Shown here: in pieces, positions 40,487 through 40,821 of the stretch
Layout of the letters: each line of letters opens with the position of its first letter
How positions within the stretch are numbered: the first letter of the stretch is position 1
IMG/VR virus record: IMGVR_UViG_3300045016_000109
Location: 1 to 40,821 of that record
Strand: one strand, 5' to 3'
DNA from: a virus
DNA: 40,821 bases
Made by a program: the position numbers and the translations under genes
Notes under the pieces: generated by a model
What the model was told of the DNA's origin: nothing
The model's database searches: none
The model's input: the letters and a program-made list of their open reading frames with translations, nothing else

Positions 40487-40821
40487 TCAGCCGAACACAG
40501 CTCGGTAGTACCGGGCCAAAGGAAACGCCGCCGCCACATGGACATACCACCTCCGACCGTGATACGCGACCTTGGCTCCGACCTTGATCAGACGCTTGAT
40601 CAGCCATTCCATCGACCGTTTGACCTCCTCGCCCATGAGGTAGAATTGCCTGATCATGTGCAGGAGGTTGTACGCCAAGACCCCCATGAGCAAACGGGCT
40701 TGGTTGGCTGCGAATTTATGGCAACTCGTCTTGTCCCAGCGCAGCGTGTTCTTCCCCTCTTTGATCCGATTCTCAACGTCCCCACGTCCATTGTATACCT
40801 TGACCACCTTCCCGCCAGTGA
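40487..40821 (-). mobile_element. IS1380-family transposase, C-terminal part (5' end outside window)
   Basis: The frame is open to the right edge, so only the last ~111 residues are seen. NGRGDVENRIKEGKNTLRWD contains the third acidic residue of the DDE triad with the 'E..I.E.K' signature of IS1380-type transposases. ANQARLLMGVLAYNLLHMIR and RYYRAVFG follow. The stop is at the leftmost bases of the gene. It marks the right end as a mobile-element boundary and may have contributed to the loss of the integrase 5' part. Confidence 0.82.

Noticed and set aside
1-40821. CRISPR array or rRNA
   Set aside because: No regularly spaced identical short repeats and no rRNA signature were found on either strand by reading.

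Overview
This window is almost entirely the late (virion and lysis) module of a contractile-tailed, myovirus-type phage or prophage in a moderately GC-rich bacterium. The host cannot be named from the sequence. The IS1380-type transposase and the tRNA-Phe-directed tyrosine integrase are bacterial. All virion genes lie on the minus strand, so the operon runs from about 37.8 kb down to 0.57 kb. Gaps are tiny, and TGATG, TAATG, ATGA or GTGA stop/start overlaps are frequent, which indicates one long translationally coupled transcript.

Order in the direction of transcription: a leader with an intrinsic terminator (about 37.8 kb); a small membrane protein; probable small terminase; GpA-type large terminase; portal; prohead protease fused to scaffold with a probable nested scaffold start; two related decoration-type proteins; major capsid protein; four or five connector/neck/tail-terminator genes; tail sheath; tail tube; a tail-assembly chaperone pair with a well-formed -1 ribosomal frameshift site; tape measure; LysM/CIS-tube-like adaptor; hub; spike; gp25 fused to a LysM domain; baseplate J; a gpI-type protein fused to FDGG repeats and a probable TIM-barrel domain; a seven-repeat propeller fibre; a small tail protein; a 1646-aa DUF4815-type fibre; two small proteins; a 1369-aa fibre with a discoidin-like domain; and a lysis cassette (coiled-coil membrane protein, small protein, holin candidate, NlpC/P60 endolysin). 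TerL, portal and capsid genes rule out a stand-alone tailocin or injection system.

The flanks are recombination modules. The left edge holds the 3' part of a serine recombinase. The right side (38.1-40.8 kb) holds a small membrane-protein gene, a perfect 22-bp inverted repeat, the 3' half of a tRNA-Phe gene acting as an attachment core, the truncated end of a tyrosine integrase, an apparently intact C5 DNA methyltransferase, and the end of an IS1380-family transposase running off the window. GGGTGAC direct repeats on both sides of the tRNA fragment look like integrase arm sites.

The most interesting features are: (1) one ~85-100-residue flagellin-IN-like cassette domain inserted in three unrelated virion proteins (decoration protein, tail sheath, DUF4815 fibre), with a domain-free paralogue of the decoration protein next door; (2) the TTTTTTC/GGGGGGA frameshift site in the chaperone gene; (3) a nested scaffold start with an AGGAGG site; (4) a seven-repeat propeller fibre and a gpI/FDGG-repeat/TIM-barrel fusion; and (5) the disrupted att/integrase region.
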